From positions 1 through 64,000 of the forward strand of contig NZ_JANQNS010000018.1 in assembly GCF_028279465.1 (NCBI RefSeq): a stretch of 64,000 nt of DNA, read 5' to 3'. The translations under genes and the position numbers were made by a program. The first letter of the stretch is position 1; each line of letters starts with the position of its first letter. This document shows, in pieces, positions 63,221 to 64,000 of this stretch. The notes beneath the pieces are model-generated. The model worked only from the letters and a program-made list of their open reading frames with translations. It was not told the DNA's origin and made no database searches. Origin of the DNA: Parasphingopyxis sp. Lineage in GTDB: Bacteria; Pseudomonadota; Alphaproteobacteria; Sphingomonadales; Sphingomonadaceae.

Positions 63221-63244
63221 GCCCGCCTCGGGCGCAAAGCGGGC
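63221..63244 (+). terminator. Possible hairpin terminator after the kinase gene
   Basis: GCCCGC pairs with GCGGGC across a 12-base loop, 40 bases after the kinase stop. No T-run follows, so it would be a weak or Rho-assisted terminator. Confidence 0.35.
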
Positions 63245-63349
63245 ACAATGCCAAAGCTGGCGGACATTCGACTAGCGCGCATCAGTGGCGAGTTGACCGA
63301 TGATCAACCGAAAAATTCCATTAAAGTATTGATTTTATTAAATATTTTT

Positions 63350-63468
63350 GGCGGAGAGGGTGAGATTCGAAATAGAAGAACAAGACATTGACATAAAAAA
63401 TTACTCATGTTTCCATACGTCCAGCACCATGTTTGATACCACGCCGGACCTATTCTTCACGATGAGAC
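63350..63468 (-). repeat. tRNA-Ser 3'-end repeat, copy 3 (attachment-site-like)
   Basis: The minus strand reads TTCGAATCTCACC and then CTCTCCGCCA, so T-loop, T-stem and acceptor 3' strand of a tRNA-Ser are recognisable, but no tRNA body follows. On the plus strand CATTGACATA comes at 63386 (36 bases in), TTTGATACCAC at 63432 and GATGAGAC at 63461. The left flank is an AT-rich run (ATTTTATTAAATATTTT) unrelated to the other left flanks. Confidence 0.65.
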
Positions 63469-63794
63469 TATTTCCTGCCATTTCCGTCCACGGATGAAGT
63501 ATCCATCTAGATCGAAAAATCTGCCTTCTTGATTGGCAACCATCGCCTCTCAAACTTTGGCTCCGCCAGCTAGCTTCCCAACGAGGGAAGACTCGTCATA
63601 GCGCATCACCTAACGAACCGGCTTGTACGACACAGACAATCTAGACATCGATCTCAGTTCAATAGCGGCTGGTAACTCAGGGTTTTGCGCATTTCGCATT
63701 ACGGTTTGCGAAAACGGAATTTGAAATGACGACCAATCATGGTGTCTCACGGATCACCGGGTTGCAACTCGTCGACGAATAAGGGGGCAGACGC
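63469..63794. other. Intergenic stretch between repeat copy 3 and the S9 peptidase
   Basis: No gene or RNA is recognised. It presumably holds the peptidase promoter; GGGGGC before its start may be the ribosome site. The AT content is higher than in the flanking genes. Confidence 0.4.
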
Positions 63795-64000
63795 GTGAGC
63801 GTGGTCATTTCGATTCAATATCATTACTGGATCGCCATCGCAGCGATTGCAGGCGCCTCACAGATGGCACTGGCGGAGGCCCGGCCTTTGGATACAAGTG
63901 CAGTATTGTCCGAGCCTCGGCCGATGACAGCCGTCGACATGGTCGAGATCTCACGGCTGGGTACGCCGACGCTATCGAGTGATGGTCGCTGGCTAGCCTA
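63795..64000 (+). CDS. Exported S9 family (prolyl oligopeptidase-like) peptidase, N-terminal part
   Basis: Only 68 codons lie in the window. The GTG at 63795, after AAGGGGGC, opens a signal-peptide-like stretch (YWIAIAAIAGASQMALAEA). Then comes MTAVDMVEISRLGTPTLSSD and GRWLA, matching the usual start of the S9 peptidase propeller (DLLxLxRLSxPxLSPDGRWVAY). The catalytic domain would be several hundred residues further on. It is outside the second repeat-bounded segment. Confidence 0.7.
   Translation, partial: MSVVISIQYHYWIAIAAIAGASQMALAEARPLDTSAVLSEPRPMTAVDMVEISRLGTPTLSSDGRWLA

Overview
The window reads as chromosome from an alphaproteobacterium of the order Sphingomonadales. The signs are high-GC coding sequence, several TonB-dependent receptors with sphingomonad-style plugs, a spinster-like MFS permease, a PQQ-dependent membrane dehydrogenase, and operons tied together by 4-base ATGA/GTGA overlaps. 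The genus cannot be told from the sequence alone. About 45 protein genes are supported. There is no complete tRNA or rRNA gene, CRISPR array, transposase or integrase in the window.

Layout. (1) 1-1.6 kb: the 3' part of a LuxR/MalT-like regulator. (2) 2.2-14.1 kb: a cobalamin salvage and uptake block (cobT-cobS-cobC-cobO; a cobalamin riboswitch; btuB-btuF-btuC-btuD-cobQ-cbiB-cobD; and on the other strand a DUF1289 gene and cobU). It contains no corrin-ring synthesis genes. (3) 14.3-22.0 kb: PQQ dehydrogenase, SDR, exported VOC lipoprotein, a divergent TonB receptor and a TetR regulator. (4) 22.7-24.0 kb: a yeiH-type permease and a small unknown gene in AT-rich DNA. (5) 24.1-46.7 kb: a large catabolic/uptake cluster with a TonB receptor, MFS permease, acyl-CoA ligase, carboxylesterase, SCP-x-like thiolase with a DUF35 partner, MaoC-like hydratase, TauD-type dioxygenase, SDR, and many exported proteins (DUF1501, DUF1800, ferritin-like, VOC, EF-hand, DUF1254), plus two sister TetR regulators. 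(6) 47.2-53.3 kb: a two-component system with a YbbAP-like ABC transporter and an exported hydrolase. (7) 53.5-63.2 kb: a 2176-residue autotransporter followed by a 57-residue protein, an ECF sigma factor and a membrane serine/threonine kinase with a TPR-like tail. (8) After 63.8 kb: the start of an exported S9 peptidase.

Three levels of organisation stand out beyond the gene list. First, three spaced copies (1715, 22243, 63350) of a ~120 bp repeat each begin with the 3' end of a tRNA-Ser on the minus strand and continue with collinear conserved blocks. They divide the window into two cassettes of about 20.5 and 41 kb, which looks like stacked tRNA-targeted insertions without a local integrase. 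Second, nine near-palindromic operators of the form ATATACG-N4-CGTATAT sit in the promoters across 25.6-44.9 kb and define one TetR-type regulon, including a site in front of a dead paralogue of the TauD gene. Third, the two-component system has its own operator, TTTGAC-N5-TTTGAC, present as an identical 17-mer before the ABC operon and before the exported hydrolase and as a variant before the regulator gene.

Functionally, the block at 24-47 kb is best read as import through the outer membrane, periplasmic processing, CoA activation, and beta-oxidation-like or retro-aldol shortening of an unidentified hydrophobic compound. The substrate is not evident from sequence. The 53-63 kb block pairs a surface protein with a sigma factor and kinase of the kind in which phosphorylation activates the sigma factor.
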